Shown here piece by piece: positions 1 to 12,459 of a stretch of 64,000 nt of DNA; the first letter of the stretch is position 1; each line of letters begins with the position of its first letter. The notes under the pieces are model-generated. The model had not been told where the DNA came from. It ran no database searches and was given only the letters and a program-made list of their open reading frames with translations. Source of the stretch: Alviniconcha marisindica (taxonomy: Eukaryota; Mollusca; Gastropoda; Provannidae); the NCBI GenBank assembly GCA_018857735.1, contig JABMCL010000119.1, positions 1 to 64,000 on the forward strand, in the 5' to 3' direction. The position numbers and the translations under genes were made by a program.

Positions 1-660
1 TAGCGAGTTACCAATCAGAACAGAAGTGATTTTTGTTTTGCTTTTTAGGTAAAACTTGTAAAGTAGCAATATTAATAGAGGTACTCCCTACTAGGTATAA
101 AAGTTGTTGAACAAATGAGAAAATGTGTTGCTTTGTGCAGATTGCAACAGCTACCAGTCACCTCCTCCCGCCCAGTCCATTTTAAATGGTGGAAAAAGGG
201 ATAACAAACTTCAAAGACAACTTAGATAAAAGGTAAGTGCACTGTTCACATAATCATAGTGTGATGTATCAAATAATTTGTTATTTTTATTCATGGTCTT
301 AATTGTCTTCCTCTGTTAGAAATTTTGCAATCTCTGTGTAGATTGTAATAGATCTACAAAGTGAACCAAAGAAAGAAGGAAAAAAGTGCAGAATTTACAT
401 AGAAAAACAAGAGACAGTAGTGAATGACCATCAGTAATATTTCTTTATTTGATGTTTACACGAGTACTTTGCCTTATTCCTTCTGTGTGTGTGTGGGGGG
501 GGGGTGCTTGTGTGTGTGTTTGTGATTGCAAGTATACGTGTGTGCATGTGTGCATGCGTATGAGAGAGAGAGGGATGGATGGACGGATGGACAGACGGAC
601 AAACGACAAAGAGAGAGAGAGAGACTCACTGTGTAGGGTATCACTGTTTTTGTGCAGTGT
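1..660. repeat. Direct repeat, copy 1 (partner at 2908-3520)
   Basis: The first ~450 bases reappear at about 2908-3340 with small indels and substitutions. Both copies run on into a TG tract, a GAGAGA tract and a GGATGGA/GACAGAC tract in the same order. The two copies lie about 2.9 kb apart and bracket the chitinase fragment, which suggests a tandem duplication of a larger unit whose left part lies outside the window. No coding potential was seen. Confidence 0.8.
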
Positions 661-676
661 GTGTTGATTGCGCGAC

Positions 677-678
<2 letters not shown>

Positions 679-716
<38 letters not shown>

Positions 717-850
717 ACCCCCCCCCCCCCCCACCCCCCCCCCCACCCCCCCCCCCCCCCCCCCCCCCAAAAAAAATTGTCCATCCTCCCAATGCAGCGT
801 GGGCTGCACGACTGCCTTTCTCTCCTCCCCCCCCCCCCCCCCACACACAC
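679..850. repeat. Poly-C tract with short interruptions
   Basis: About 90 bases of almost pure C, broken by single A residues, are followed by a short A run and a second C/CA tract near 828-855. Proline- and glycine-rich open frames across it are by-products of the homopolymer. Length is likely unreliable in any assembly. Confidence 0.9.
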
Positions 851-943
851 ACACAGAGACATCACTCAGCCTCCCAGAGCTGTGTTGACTGCACAACTGT
901 CTGGCCCATGTGTGTGCAGCTCCCAGCTGTGTCGACATTTCAG

Positions 944-2290
944 AGGCGCCATGACTCAGAGTCCCGAGGATTGCTCCATCTATTTCTGGGAACCCCTGCA
1001 CCGACAGTGCCCTCGAGACGTCATCTTCAACAGCAGCACCGGGGCCTATGACTGGGTTGTCAATATGGACTGCATTGACAGCAGGTCAGACCCTGGAGTG
1101 TCAAGCACCGACAACTGTGAAATCCACAGCCATGCAGAAATTCACGATGAAACGGATATGGAGATTCCAGTAGGTTTTTGAGTAGTAATAGTTTGGTACG
1201 ATGTGCTGTCAGCGACTTATTTATGATTTGACCAATCCAATCCGTAAACAAAACACAATGCCAGATTCATTTTTGAAGCAGTGAAGTTCAACTTCAAAAC
1301 AAATCTGATTTCAGGCTGCAGTCAACGCATGTGCTATGTACGACACGAACTGGTCCCAGTACAGCCCCGAAGATGGCCGATTTGTTCCAGAGAACATCAG
1401 TCCCTTTCTGTGCACCCACCATAGTGTGGTGTTCACATTTGCCAAGCTGAGAGGGAACAATCTGGGGGCCTTTGAGTGGAATGACGAGAGCACAGACTGA
1501 TCCAAGGGCATGTAAGTCGTCATCAGAAACTGCTGCTGCTGTTGTTGTGTTCCCCAGCTGAACACTGTGGGGGTCATCTGGTATATTATATACAGTTGCA
1601 TGTGGACATGCTTTCCATAGGGTGAGAGGGTTGCATGTGTGGAATCACGCAATTTATTGTTGTTGCTGTTGTTGTTGCTGATGCAGTTGCCCTTTGACAA
1701 ATGCATACTGTAGGGTGAGAAGATTGTGTGTGTCCATTTTTTATATTTATTTGCCATTTGGGCACACGCACCATCTTAGGAGGATTGTCACCATTTCTGT
1801 AAGGTGGATGCTGTTATGCAGAGGTTATCATAGCTGAAGATGGTCCATATGGAACTATGCAGCACCTGACATTTTAATGCAGCCTTGGTATGCTTGCTGG
1901 TGTGTTGCCAAGGCAGTCAGAAACCACTGGACCAGTTCTTAAAGAACCATTTGAGCAGAGGATGTATTATGTGTCCCGTCACTGGGGGTGAAATAAAAAA
2001 CACCCTCACAACAGTTTTTCTTCTCTTCTTTTTATCAATTTATGGTCTAGTTTGCTCTTATTCTTAATCAACATTTGAAAATGCTGTTTCCCAGGTACGA
2101 GTGGTTCAACGACCTGAAGAAGATCAACCCCAACCTGAAGACTCTGTTGGCTGTTGATGGCTGGAACCTGGCATCTGCTCCCTTCACCAAGATGGTGGCC
2201 ACTGCAGAGAGTCCTCAGGACTTCACTGACCATTCTGTGACCTTCCTCAAGTCCAACTCATTAGAAGCAAGGAACATAATTTTTATTGTT
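944..2290 (+). pseudogene. Chitinase-like (CBM14 + GH18) pseudogene fragment
   Basis: Three exon-like blocks. Block 1 (944-1169) resembles a peritrophin-A/CBM14 chitin-binding domain: it reads EDCSIYF, then RQCPRDVIFNSSTGAYDW and NMDC, but two of the usual six cysteines are replaced. Block 2 (1315-1511) has the GH18 start with TNWSQYSPEDGRF and FAKL. Block 3 (from 2095) reads YEWFNDLKKINPNLKTLLAV followed by DGWN, where functional chitinases have GGWN. Blocks 2 and 3 join in frame through a good GT-AG intron. An in-frame TGA at 1498-1500 stands where the family usually has Trp (TGG), and block 3 stops at 2293 before the catalytic DxxDxDxE motif. The sequence is truncated and nonsense-mutated, so no activity is expected. 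CBM14 placed before GH18 is less usual than the reverse. Confidence 0.75.
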
Positions 2291-2293
2291 CAT

Positions 2294-2907
2294 TAAAAGA
2301 GAATAGAAAGCAGACATTATTTTCTTCTGTCCTATTAAAAAGTAATGCCCTTTTTATCCTTTATTTTCTTTGACATTTTGCATGTTTTGATCTCAATTAT
2401 TTTTTACTATACAGCTTTGGTGGAAATGTTCAGTATATATATGCACAGCAAGGAAAGTGTTTTAGGGGTAATATGGGATACCATCTCATATCACGCCATT
2501 AGCAGCACACAGAAACTGTGAAAATTATGGAGCAGGCTAACCAGCTGTATGATGTGATGCCTCCATTACGACTTAGAAACCAAGTTCAGTGAAACTGTTT
2601 TTCTAGAGAGAAAACAGAGTTTTTGGTCTGCCTTCTGTATTTCCACAATATTCTAGCTCTTCCTGCACTGATGGCCTAGTCCAATAGACTGTGGAAAACA
2701 CACAGGCACTGCAGATTTGGTAGTCCATAAATGCATGATAACCCACATGGCTCCTATGGAAAGTTTTTAATAGTTGAATCCAAATGAAATAACCGTAAGA
2801 TTGTAGTAGATTAATACTAGTGCTGTGACATTTTCTAATTATTAGCTCTGGCCAGTCAGAGAATTATGGGTCTGTAACATCATCCAGTAACACTAAACAC
2901 CGAGTAG
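2294..2907. other. Non-coding stretch after the chitinase fragment
   Basis: AT-rich DNA without recognisable exons, tandem repeats or RNA genes. It ends at the second copy of the flanking direct repeat. Confidence 0.5.
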
Positions 2908-3520
2908 TGAGTTAGCAATCAGAACAGAAGTGAATTTTGTTTTGCTTTTTAGGTAAAACTTAAAGTAGCAATATTAATAGAGGTACTACTACCAGATATG
3001 AATGTTGTTGAACTAATGAGAAAATGTGTTGCTTTGTGCAGATTGCAACAGCTACCAGTCACCCCCCCCCCCCCAGTCCATTTTAAATGGGGGAAAAGGG
3101 ATAACAAACTTCAAAGACAATTAGATGAAAGGTAAGGGCACTGTTCACATCATAGTGTGATGTATTAAATATTTGTTATTCTTATTTATGGTTTTGTCTT
3201 CCTCCGTTAGAAATTTTGCAATCTCTGTGTAAATTAGATAAGTCTACAAAGTGAACCAAAAAAGTGAAGTATTTACATAGAAAAATAAGAGACAGTAGCG
3301 AATGACCATCAGTAATATTTTATTTGATGTTTACTCGAGTAGTACGAGTATGTGTTTGTGTGCGTGCATACGAGAGAGAGAGAGAGGGATGGACAGACAG
3401 ACAGATGAGAGAAGGAGAGAGAGAGAGAGAGAGAGCACTAGTTATAATTACTTTTGTGGATTAACGTCCCAGGGAAATGTACAGTACGCAGTGGATATTC
3501 CTGCTGAGGGTAGTTGAATC
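2908..3520. repeat. Direct repeat, copy 2 (partner at 1-660)
   Basis: It matches the start of the window closely through 3340, then shares the GAGAGA/GACAGAC microsatellite. The long poly-C tract of copy 1 is absent here; similarity ends around 3460-3520. Confidence 0.8.
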
Positions 3521-3690
3521 CTCATGTCTTCTTATTCTTCACATTAGGCAGTCTCCATCACTAAGCAGTCTGCTGGAGTTGGAGATTCTGCTGCACTTTT
3601 TAATTTTTTATTATTATTATTTTGGGGTTGAGTGAGGGTGCACTTGAGAATAAAATGAGAACTGAAACTGGAAAATAAAAACAGAAGATA

Positions 3691-3885
3691 GGTTATTTAG
3701 ACAGGGGAAACTGGAAAGAGTAGGGAAGCATTAGTGAACCTGCTGTTTTGGACGAAAACTGACATGCTTCCCTACTCTTTCCAGTTTCCCCTGTCTAAAT
3801 AACCTGTCAGTCCGACACACTGATAGTGTGAGAATCAAAAAGATGAAAAGCAGCAGTCGTTTTCGTCCAAAACAGCAGGTTCACT
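3691..3885. repeat. Interlocked pair of perfect inverted repeats (A-B-A'-B')
   Basis: Arm A, 40 bases at 3691-3730, is perfectly inverted at 3765-3804. Arm B, 27 bases at 3733-3759, lies inside the loop of A/A' and is perfectly inverted at 3859-3885, outside it. The order A-B-A'-B' cannot form a single hairpin with both pairs nested; as RNA it would be pseudoknot-like. No ORF is present and no target-site duplication was identified. Confidence 0.9.
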
Positions 3886-4029
3886 ACCAAAATAACTACC
3901 ACTCAAATTAGTGTTTGGTCAAACTGGTATTGCTTTATGAATAAAGTTGCACTTTTTTACCACCATTTTTGTGTTTGATATGTGGTATAAAAGGTTCTAT
4001 GTGAATGGGAGAGCGTAACAAAACAGATC

Positions 4030-4960
4030 ACATAATATTCGGAGTCTCTCAAACTGGAATGGGGTTATGGAAAGTGGTGGTGTATGTGCTGTGGCATGGA
4101 ATGTGGAACGTTGTGCAATGTGGAGATGGTGTACTGATGTGTGATGCGTTTGATCTGGAATTAGGTGTGATCAGTCAGATGTGGTGGAAAGATGTGGAGA
4201 ATGTGCAATGTTTTATAAAAGTGTGGTGCGATGCTGATAAATGTGGCCAATATGGCATTATCTGAATGTGGCATGTCAGTAATGTGAAATGCTGCCAGGT
4301 GCAATGCGATGTGAAATGTGTGATATGGTGCGACATGGAATGTGTGGCTTAAAATAAGAGACGATGTTTGATGATGTAAAAATGTGTGGTAATGTGGTGA
4401 GATGCAATGGCAATGTGTTATACATTCCACAGCTCAACAATATTTCAAATTGAACCACATTTCTGGCACAGCACACCATACCACATCTCACACGGCGTGA
4501 TGCAGATAGCATGGTGTGGAATGTTTTACAATGCCAGATGTGGGACGTTGTGCCTTATTCATCCTAATGTGGCTGTGATGTGGAATACGGTGCGATGTAG
4601 AATGTGTGAGATGGTGCGATGCTACATGTGATGTCATGCAATGTCACAGAAGAGGTGTTGCGAGATGTGGACTAATGGTGTGGTACATGTGGAATATGGT
4701 GAAGTGAAATGTGATGTGGAATGATTTGACGCCATTATTAGACGACGGTTGAAATGCAGTGTGGGATGTGGTTTGGAATGTGTACTGTGGGATAGTGTGA
4801 TGTGCATGGCATGAGGTGGAATAGTGCGCCGGGAAATGTGGTGTGATGTCAGTGTATGTGAAATGTGGTGTGATCTGGAATGTTGCAATTTCAGACATGG
4901 TGAGACTGAAATGTAACATGTATGATGTGGAATATGGCATGGTGTGAAATGTTTACCACC
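4030..4960. repeat. Degenerate satellite-like array of TGTGGAATG-type units
   Basis: About 0.9 kb made of very degenerate variants of (A)ATGTGGAATG / GATGTGG words at roughly 10-25 base spacing, with part of the tract (about 4420-4510) in the opposite sense (CCACA, CATTCC). Open frames on both strands (His/Ser-rich or Cys/Trp-rich) follow from the repeat. Confidence 0.7.
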
Positions 4961-5690
4961 TGTTTACGACTGTGTGTGAGATCACCCTGCCACAGGCCGT
5001 GACATGTAGACTACCCCCAAAAAGCACACTAAGAGGAGAGAAACACTAGGGAATGCTAACCAGAAGAAAACCACAAGAAGAGCTGGGTACAAGAAGGTGT
5101 ATGAAAACCCTCCCAAAGGAAGCATTCAGAATTAAAGGAGCCTTATGAAATACTGGACAAAACAAAAACACTAACAACAATAGCTAGACAGAAGAAGGCC
5201 AAAGAAAAAGCACTAAAATGAAGCATTCAAACTGGAAAGGAGCCCTACAAAAACCACTCTGAGGAGAACAGAACCTACAAAATGCTAAAAAGAACAACAA
5301 AACCACTAAGAAGAAGAGTTCTGATAGAAGAAGGCCTAGAAGAAGCTCTAACAAGCAGCACTTGGAGAACACAGACAAGTGGAATCTTTGTAAAGCAGGT
5401 AGTTTTTCTTACAGTGAATCACTGTGGACTCCTCCCCTTGAGGGAACTTCACTCCACCGGTGAAACAATGATGTGGAGAGACCCTGGGGGATCTTGAGCC
5501 TGTTTACCACCTGTTTACGATCATGAGTGAAATCACACTGCCACCTGCTGCCACATCTGCAAAACGTGCCCCCAAAAGCAGTCAGCAGAACATGCCCCAA
5601 AAAGCAGTTGAGAAAAAAGAAGAGACCTACAAAACGCTGAAAAAAAGAAGTTAGTTCTAGGATTTTTACATTCCATCAACCATACAGGGT
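4955..5690. repeat. A-rich degenerate repeats with a duplicated ~70 bp segment
   Basis: A segment beginning CCTGTTTACCACCTGTTTAC occurs at about 4958 and again at about 5499. Between and after them lie degenerate 30-60 base units of the type AGAAGAAGGCC...GAGCCCTACAAA. Related units recur at 6760-6960, and in inverted sense around 7690-7990 and 55240-56110. No recognised protein. Confidence 0.55.
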
Positions 5691-7060
5691 CACCTCAGGA
5701 TGAATCAGACATTCACAGTTACTTTATACCAGGGCAAAACAATAAGTCATCTAAACGCAAGTTTAAAAAAGAAAAAGAAAAAAGCAGCCCACAATTCTAG
5801 ACACAACACAATCAACAGCAAACATAACCAGCATCAGTATTTACATTTCACTTATTTACAACTAAGAAAAGTACAAACAGGCGTGTTCTCTTTTGCGGAT
5901 CATTTCAGTACAAAATTAAAATGATCAAATCACAAGTATATGTCTAATTCACTGTTATGACACACAACATGTTTGGGAGCCAATATTTATATTCCACAGG
6001 CACTCAGTTATATCGGACAGCTTGTGATGACAAGTAGTGTGACCTACACTAGTCACAAGTAGTTAAGTGTCATGTTAAGCATCACTGCACTGAAAAATAG
6101 AAACTAAATCCATTGGCAATTTTGAAAAAGGCAATTTATTTCAATCAATTAGCAACAATTTCATACAGATTTCACTTGATTTCAAACAACAACAAAAGAG
6201 ACATGCACTCTAAAATGACTCCACCCTTCTTTTCAAAAGTCACAGACATGACTCGCATTCATAACTGTTAGTGGGAATATATATTATTGCCACCATTAGA
6301 TCAAAGACATCTGGTGCACTTTTAAGGCAGGTTCCTTAAACTGAAAAAAGAAACTGTCGGCAAAAACAGTTTTAAAAATAATTCAGGAGAAAATGTCTTA
6401 CTCATGACACGTTTTTACCCACAACCAAACAAGCAGTAACTGAGTCAGTAAAAGGCTGAAATCAATCTGCAATGTTTTGATCATGTCTGTAACCTACTTT
6501 TCATTATATGTCACTGCCCTGAGATTTTTTAGCATTTTTTGAAAAAGTAAGGTGAAACGATTTTGGAAAACATGGTGAATGGACTGGGAAGACAGAACAA
6601 TGAAAACCTTCCTGGCAGTCGGAGAAGCATGCATTGCTATACTTTGACCTACTCCAGGCTCTAAAGGGAGAAAATTTCACAGCTCTTGGGACAAGCATAG
6701 GGGACCTTAATTTTTCACCCACAGTCTGCCACTACAGGCAAACAAACAAAACCACCAAGACAAAGAGCTGGCAAGAGCTGGCAAGAAGAGACATCAGAAA
6801 GAAGAAACAAATACAAGACATTTCTGAAGAGAAAGGAGCCCCCAACACTACTAAACAAACAGTAACACTAAACACAACAGTAGCTGGGCAGAAGGCGCAA
6901 GAAAAATCCCTAAATGGAACATGCAGGCTACAAAGAAGAATCTTCCAAGAAAGCCCTCTGCGCTTATAAGTTATATTATCATGACAATCATACGGGTATA
7001 CAACAGAGACCACTACATGATTACAAACAAACCAAAACTCTACGGTGATTACAATAGACA
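5691..7060. repeat. Dispersed repeat, no gene recognised
   Basis: Two parts (5650-5700 and 6625-6720) resemble parts of 8710-8760 and 8910-9015 in the same order, so this is one copy of an older interspersed repeat seen twice in the window. The 111-codon open frame at 6634-6969 crosses the degenerate repeats and has no recognisable domain. Confidence 0.45.
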
Positions 7061-7682
7061 GTTTTCAAACCAGTGTGACAGATGTAAGATGTTGAAAGTG
7101 GTTCACGGAAACCAGTCAAATAATTACTGTAACTGTTTCTGAAGACACACAGCCGTCCATACCACTACTATACAGCAGTACTAGAAAACACCCAGAGTTC
7201 TCCCTCCCCTGTCTAGCATGCACACACATAACATGCACTCTCTTGTTGTGCTGCGCTTTAAAACTTGTTTTTGTTTTTGAGAACCAGTCAAACAAAATCA
7301 CAACCAACAATCTACCAACTGCTGATTTTTTGCCAGCATAATATATATGCTGATTTTAACCAGTATAATACCAGAAATTACCAGTTAATGCGAACCCTGA
7401 CTACATTACAATAATTATTCCAGCACACCAGTAACAAAGTTACAACAAAAGTGTCCCTAGATATATTTGTTAAACACACACACACGTACACATGCACACC
7501 CACACACACACATGCACGTGCACACACACACACACACACACATCCTCATGCACATTCACATCACTGATGGAGATGGAAGAACTGGAGGGAAAGACATGAA
7601 ATGTTTGTGGCAGGAGCTACAAGAGAACAGAAGAGCTTTGAGGGAGGACTTCAAAGACTGGAATTAAAAAAATAACTCTTGA
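7061..7682. other. Non-coding stretch with a short CA microsatellite
   Basis: AT-rich sequence with a CA/CACACG microsatellite at about 7473-7545. No exon-like block or RNA gene was recognised. Confidence 0.5.
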
Positions 7683-8020
7683 GCTCTGTGCTAGTTTCCT
7701 TTCAGTGACGACTTTTTCTTACGCACTCCATGATGGTTAATTCTTTCTGTGGGGAGTTTCTTCGGGAAGTTTCTCTTACAGTCCCATGCTGCTTTACAAG
7801 GGGAGTTTTTCTTAGTCTTACACACCCTGTGCTGGTTTATGCGTAAAGCACCTCTTGCGTGCCCCCGTGCTGGTTTATATGGGGTGTTTTTCTTACATGC
7901 CCAGTGCTGGTTTACATGTGGAGTTTCTCTTACACACCCCATGCTGGCTTCTTTCTCTTGGGAGTTTCTCTCATAAGGTCTTTGCTGGCTTCTTTATGTA
8001 GCGAAGTTCTTCTTTACAAA
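7683..8020. repeat. Degenerate ~40 bp tandem repeat (TGCTGGTTTA...GGAGTTTCTCTTAC)
   Basis: Seven to eight variants of a unit reading approximately CCATGCTGGTTTA, a variable core, then GGAGTTTCTCTTACACAC. Units diverge strongly. Open frames across the array on both strands are repeat-derived. Confidence 0.75.
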
Positions 8021-8029
8021 ACAAAAAGA

Positions 8030-8151
8030 AAACATTTAAAAGTGAACAAAAATATACATAACTGAGTAATGTTGCTCTTCAAGGCAGAGGCAGACATCCA
8101 ATCACCAATGCAGGCTCCACAAGGTTGCATCATGTCTTCCAGCAGACAGTG
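8030..8151 (-). other. Speculative 3' exon on the minus strand
   Basis: Read on the minus strand, a good acceptor (TTTATTTCAG) lies just above 8151. It is followed by an open frame with ATGATG and a short peptide (MMQPCGACIGDWMSASAL...) that stops after about 40 codons. Together with a 5'-splice-like site at 10507/10508 this could be part of a minus-strand transcript. The protein is not recognised; the case rests only on splice-site quality. Confidence 0.2.
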
Positions 8152-8240
8152 CTGAAATAAATACAAACATGAAATGGGTACCTGTTAAACAGTAACTATG
8201 CAACTAAACACACACAAAATAAGTGATCGAACAATTTAAT

Positions 8241-9060
8241 CCCCCCCCCCCCCCCCCCCTTCCCCACCAGATACAGCCTAATGCCTTCTGACCTAGAAAA
8301 TGTCGAACACGACAAAAATTAGAGTAATTTTATTCTATGTTAAAAATATAAAATAATAATATAATAATAACAAAAAAAGATTAAAAAAGAAGAAAGTTTT
8401 TAGCCCTTTTCAAGATAGCATGAAAACTTCAATAAAAATGGAACTACCCCCTTTAAAATTATACAAATTTCATTTCAAACTTATGCTTAGGCCTTCACCA
8501 CAAAACCCCTATTCCACCCCCTCCCCTTCCTCTGGTGCATAATCCTCAGGTGACCATGTGGGTTGGAAGGCATTACAGTCCAATTACTAACTCCTGTGGT
8601 GCAAATTTATGCACAATACCACTCTGCAATGCACAATGGAAAAAGAAGGGGGGGGGGGGGGGGGGGGGGGAGAGAAAGAGGCCGACAGAAACAGGCAAAA
8701 TAAATACAAAAGTAGTTAGTTCTTGGGTTTTAATGTCAACCACACAGGTCACTCAGGGAATACAAATGGGCAGAAAGAAAAAATGAAGAGAGAGAAAGAT
8801 GTAAAATATTAACAGCGTCATCAACACTACCATCAGCAACACCAACAGTGACAGCATCAAGACAATAATTAGGACACAAAGAGAGAGGACAGAGTGATTG
8901 TAATTTATCATTTATGGCAATGGGTGAAGCATGCATGGCTACATTCTGACCTTAAATGGTCTTAAATGGAGAACATTTGACAGTGCCAGGTTTTCAACAG
9001 TGGGAACCTGAATTTCTAAGTCAGTGTGCATGGGAAAAGAATTATCACAATTACTGAATT
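8241..9060. repeat. Poly-C and poly-G tracts and second copy of a dispersed repeat
   Basis: A C run at about 8241-8259 and a G run at about 8649-8670. The stretch 8710-9015 resembles parts of 5650-6720 in the same order. No gene seen. Confidence 0.55.
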
Positions 9061-9440
9061 AGCATTTATATATATATATATCAATCAAAATAAATCTCAA
9101 AATGTCCATAGGTGTGTGGAGTACCTTGCCCATCTTCCTACCTATTCATTTACATGGTAGTCTACAATGTCATGCACAGCAAACATATATCCATTCACAT
9201 TTATTAAACTCCATTCTCACAATTATTTTCCAAATGCAAGTACATCTACATGCTGATTTAGTGTATCTGTTCATTTCTATAACTGGCATAGTAGCAACAC
9301 CCATACCCATTCTGATCGCATTCATTCAACTACTTCTCTAGTCAACAAATTGGAAACACCAATATACACACATATATGTTAAGACTTGCAAATAATGGAA
9401 ACATAATTTATTTATTTTTTATTTTTTTAAATTACTCTGT
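9061..9440. other. AT-rich stretch, no feature seen
   Basis: It starts with a short TA run (9067-9081) and contains no recognisable exon, RNA gene or tandem array. Confidence 0.45.
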
Positions 9441-9790
9441 GATTATCCTTTGCTTTCTTGGTGCTTTACGTCCACGGAGGCGAGATGGACTATTAGGGAC
9501 GGGGACAGAGTGGGAACGGGACGACAGAGTGAAGGCTCGACCGTGGAAACCGCCCGAAAAAGACTGGAGAGACCGTGGACCGCCGCCAGAACAATCACAA
9601 TGGAAGTGTTACGGCAGTGTCCCCTCACCATTGCCCAGTGACTTGTGCACTGCGCAATTGCTGTTTCAACTGCTGTGCTTGGCAGTCACAAAGACAATGT
9701 CCGTTGCACTGCTGTTGACGAACAGCTTGGACAACTCAAGCAAAGGAATCCAGCTTCTTAGCCCAGCTCCACCTCCCTACTCATGATCTC
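9441..9790. repeat. Dispersed repeat with TTGGTGCTTTACGTCC-type start
   Basis: A GC-richer block starting TTGGTGCTTTACGTCCACGG. Similar starts followed by CCAGTCAACC..GATTATATCA occur at about 57519-57570 and 52660-52700, so this looks like one interspersed family. An open frame of 136 codons (9376-9786) spans it but shows no known domain. Confidence 0.45.
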
Positions 9791-10099
9791 TTCTGGGCTA
9801 AGTTGAGGATCCAGCTCCACCTCCCTCCTCTAAGATCTCTTGATCTTTTGATCTCGCCTGGAACCCTGGTGTGATTATCCCGTGAGAAGACCCAATTTAC
9901 CCCCCCCCCCCCCATGTTTGGGTGCACATTTCTACGCTTGATTAAACACATATTTTTTGTCATCCTGGCGTTTGTTTTTTCAAAAACTGAGTTGTAAAGA
10001 TCTGAAACTTTTGGAAAGTTGTAAATTTTAACTTCTGCGATTACATTACGTGACAGTGCAGCTTATTTGACCGGTTATGTTGCATCAACGGCTACACCT

Positions 10100-10600
10100 T
10101 AAAAAACTAAAACAAACAAACATGCAGGCACAAAAACCGGTGTCCAAGATGGGCCAGCACTGCCCGCAATTTTTGGTGACGTATTTATGTCGATGACTTC
10201 CGCTTGGTTGAGTTTACTCTGCACGTGCTCCATTCGAAGTACCCAAAGAACGAAAGAAACAGACACGTTTAACCCTAGCACCAAACCGCGGTAGCCTAGG
10301 GGAGCTCTGAACTTATTCAGGCTCAGTTGTGGTACTGTCCTGGGATTTAACCCACAAAAACACGCAGACAAGCACACAGGCACACGCATGTCGCGTCACA
10401 CTGACCCTTGCTCGCTCGACACAAACACACGCGGCCGCCCGGCGGTTCGCCCCGTCTGCGCATAACACACGCTTTTGCACAAAGACATAAATCTGACAAA
10501 AACATACCTGTAAATCTCGCCAAAACTGCTACTGCTGCCTTGCCATTTCTGTATTAACTTCAAAATGTTCAACTATCTAAATCAGTCCACAAGGATACCT
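10100..10600. promoter_or_regulatory. CpG-rich candidate promoter / first exon (minus strand)
   Basis: CpG density rises around 10390-10470 (GCGGCCGC context), and a TGACGT motif lies near 10178. On the minus strand a strong 5' splice site (ATTTACAG|GTATGTTT) lies at 10507/10508. It would fit a non-coding first exon read toward lower coordinates. No coding exon is recognised downstream apart from the speculative block near 8100. Confidence 0.25.
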
Positions 10601-12400
10601 GCTGTCAGCCCCACATGTCATATCACTGACTAAACGTATGAAAGGCATCACGTGTTCAGTAAAAGCTGCACGAACAGCACGGGCCAAATGGAGCTGCCTC
10701 GGGTTGACCAGCCATAGGCGCCCGATACTGTGGAAAAATTGTTACAGGTATACAAGGTGGAAAGTTGTCAACGGCCAAGAAGATAGTTCAGTTCTTGCAA
10801 GCACCTGTCGGTAGTTTGTGAACTTTTCAGTTTTTTGACAGTTAAGGTCAGAGTTCTGACACAACTGAATAGAACTGCTTGTCTTTTTCTCTCCGCTTTG
10901 CAGCGGTTTTCACTGATCACTGTGGAACTTTTATTCAGTAACATGCATCCATCCATTACAATCTACCGGCTTTAACTCGCCCATTCATACTTTTCTTTGC
11001 ATAATTCCTTCCCGTAGTTTCAGTCACATACTGCACCTACCCTCCTGCGCTGGGGCAGTTATTACGTACTATCAAGTGACATCATCGAAGGAATGATAAT
11101 CAGCAATTGTCACATGTTGGCATGGACGACATGCTTGAAACTGACAAAGCTTTTACTAGCAACATTTCACATACGTGAGTCACAATTATTTATCAATGCA
11201 AGTGTAAGCTGCAGTTAAGGGACCACATTTTTCACAAAACCAATTCTCCAGCCACCTACAAATTAGGCAAAGGCACACCAGTCTTTGATAGATTTGGAAT
11301 GGCTGCCTTGATTTGTGTTCTTCAGTATACGTATGTTACTTTCAGACATTTGATCTAGATCTAATTTCTGCGGCGGAGTAACCGTGCACACTTCGAGTCC
11401 CGAGTGCTGAAGTCAGCAAAACAATCGATCGTGTACTGAGGACTCACCCATTTACAGCCTGAACTGATCAGTCACTTTTGTTGCAAATGTTGGCTTCATT
11501 CGCTAGATTTTATATGACCCTGTCTGAGTGATTCTGATGATAATTGTGGCTCAAAATGGCATTTAAAATGTCCCAGGAATTTCCGAGCTTCTCGGCCTTG
11601 GATCATTACCAGTAAACTGTGAAATGAAAGAACTTTGTCAACTCTGTGGGACCAGTGTTAGGCTTTTGGAAATAATGCATGTGTCGGTCGGGTTTACTGA
11701 CACTGCTGAGATGTTACACGTTTATACTGAAAAAGTTCACATTCCGTCTTTCTAAAAACACTGAACTTCCTACTAGTTTGGACGTCTTTCTTAGCCTTTT
11801 CCTTTCTTTACGTGTGTTCTCTTTATGTTTGGACGAAGTTCCCCCGAGACGCTGGACGAAGTTTCCCCAACGTGGTCGACTGATTCCCCCGAATCGCATA
11901 CATCAGAAAAAGAATCTTTTCTTTCATATTCATGACATTTAACACGGGTGGTTGTGTTGTATACTAGTCTGCGATTGGTCGAAGGTGTCTACAAAGCACA
12001 ACGAGCTTGTGTTGGTTGAGCCAGTGTGACAGAATCGTGTCTCGAAGCGTGCCTGTAAATCAAACGTACCTGTTCGGACAAAAGTTTCCCCCGCCATGCC
12101 ACCCCATTCGAAAAAGAAACAATTTACCCGGCTAAATTCTGTAAAAATCATCATAAATAACAGCCATGTCACGCATTACATGCCTTTTTGGATTACATAT
12201 AAAACCTGCAACAATACTCAAGATTCATTATAGAAGACTGAGGAACTGAAAAAGAAAGAAGAAAAAAAATCATAGTTTGACTTTCCGACGGAAGCTACGG
12301 ATGGCGTCCGTTAGTAAACGAAACTAGAATCGTCGGAACAGAAAAATCAGAAACGCCGAAAAACTGAGCTACAGTCCTGGAATAAAAACGACGAGAATAA
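10601..12400. other. Unannotated intergenic DNA
   Basis: Mixed-composition sequence with scattered CpG, no tandem array, no recognised exon and no convincing SINE or TIR element. Open frames at 11679-11942 and 11714-11899 are short and featureless. Confidence 0.4.
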
Positions 12401-12459
12401 AAACGGCTAGTCCGGGGTAGTGGGGGGGGGGGGGGGGGGAGTTTATTATTCCGCTAAAC

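Noticed and set aside
579..1051. Proline- or glycine-rich proteins across the poly-C tract
   Set aside because: Homopolymer translation; only the CBM14-like part after 944 resembles a protein family.
1498..1500. In-frame TGA in the chitinase fragment as a selenocysteine codon
   Set aside because: The family has Trp at this place, the gene is otherwise truncated and the GGWN motif is altered; a nonsense mutation is simpler.
4005..4940. Small proteins from the ATGTGG array
   Set aside because: Frames follow the degenerate repeat on both strands; no start or splice context.
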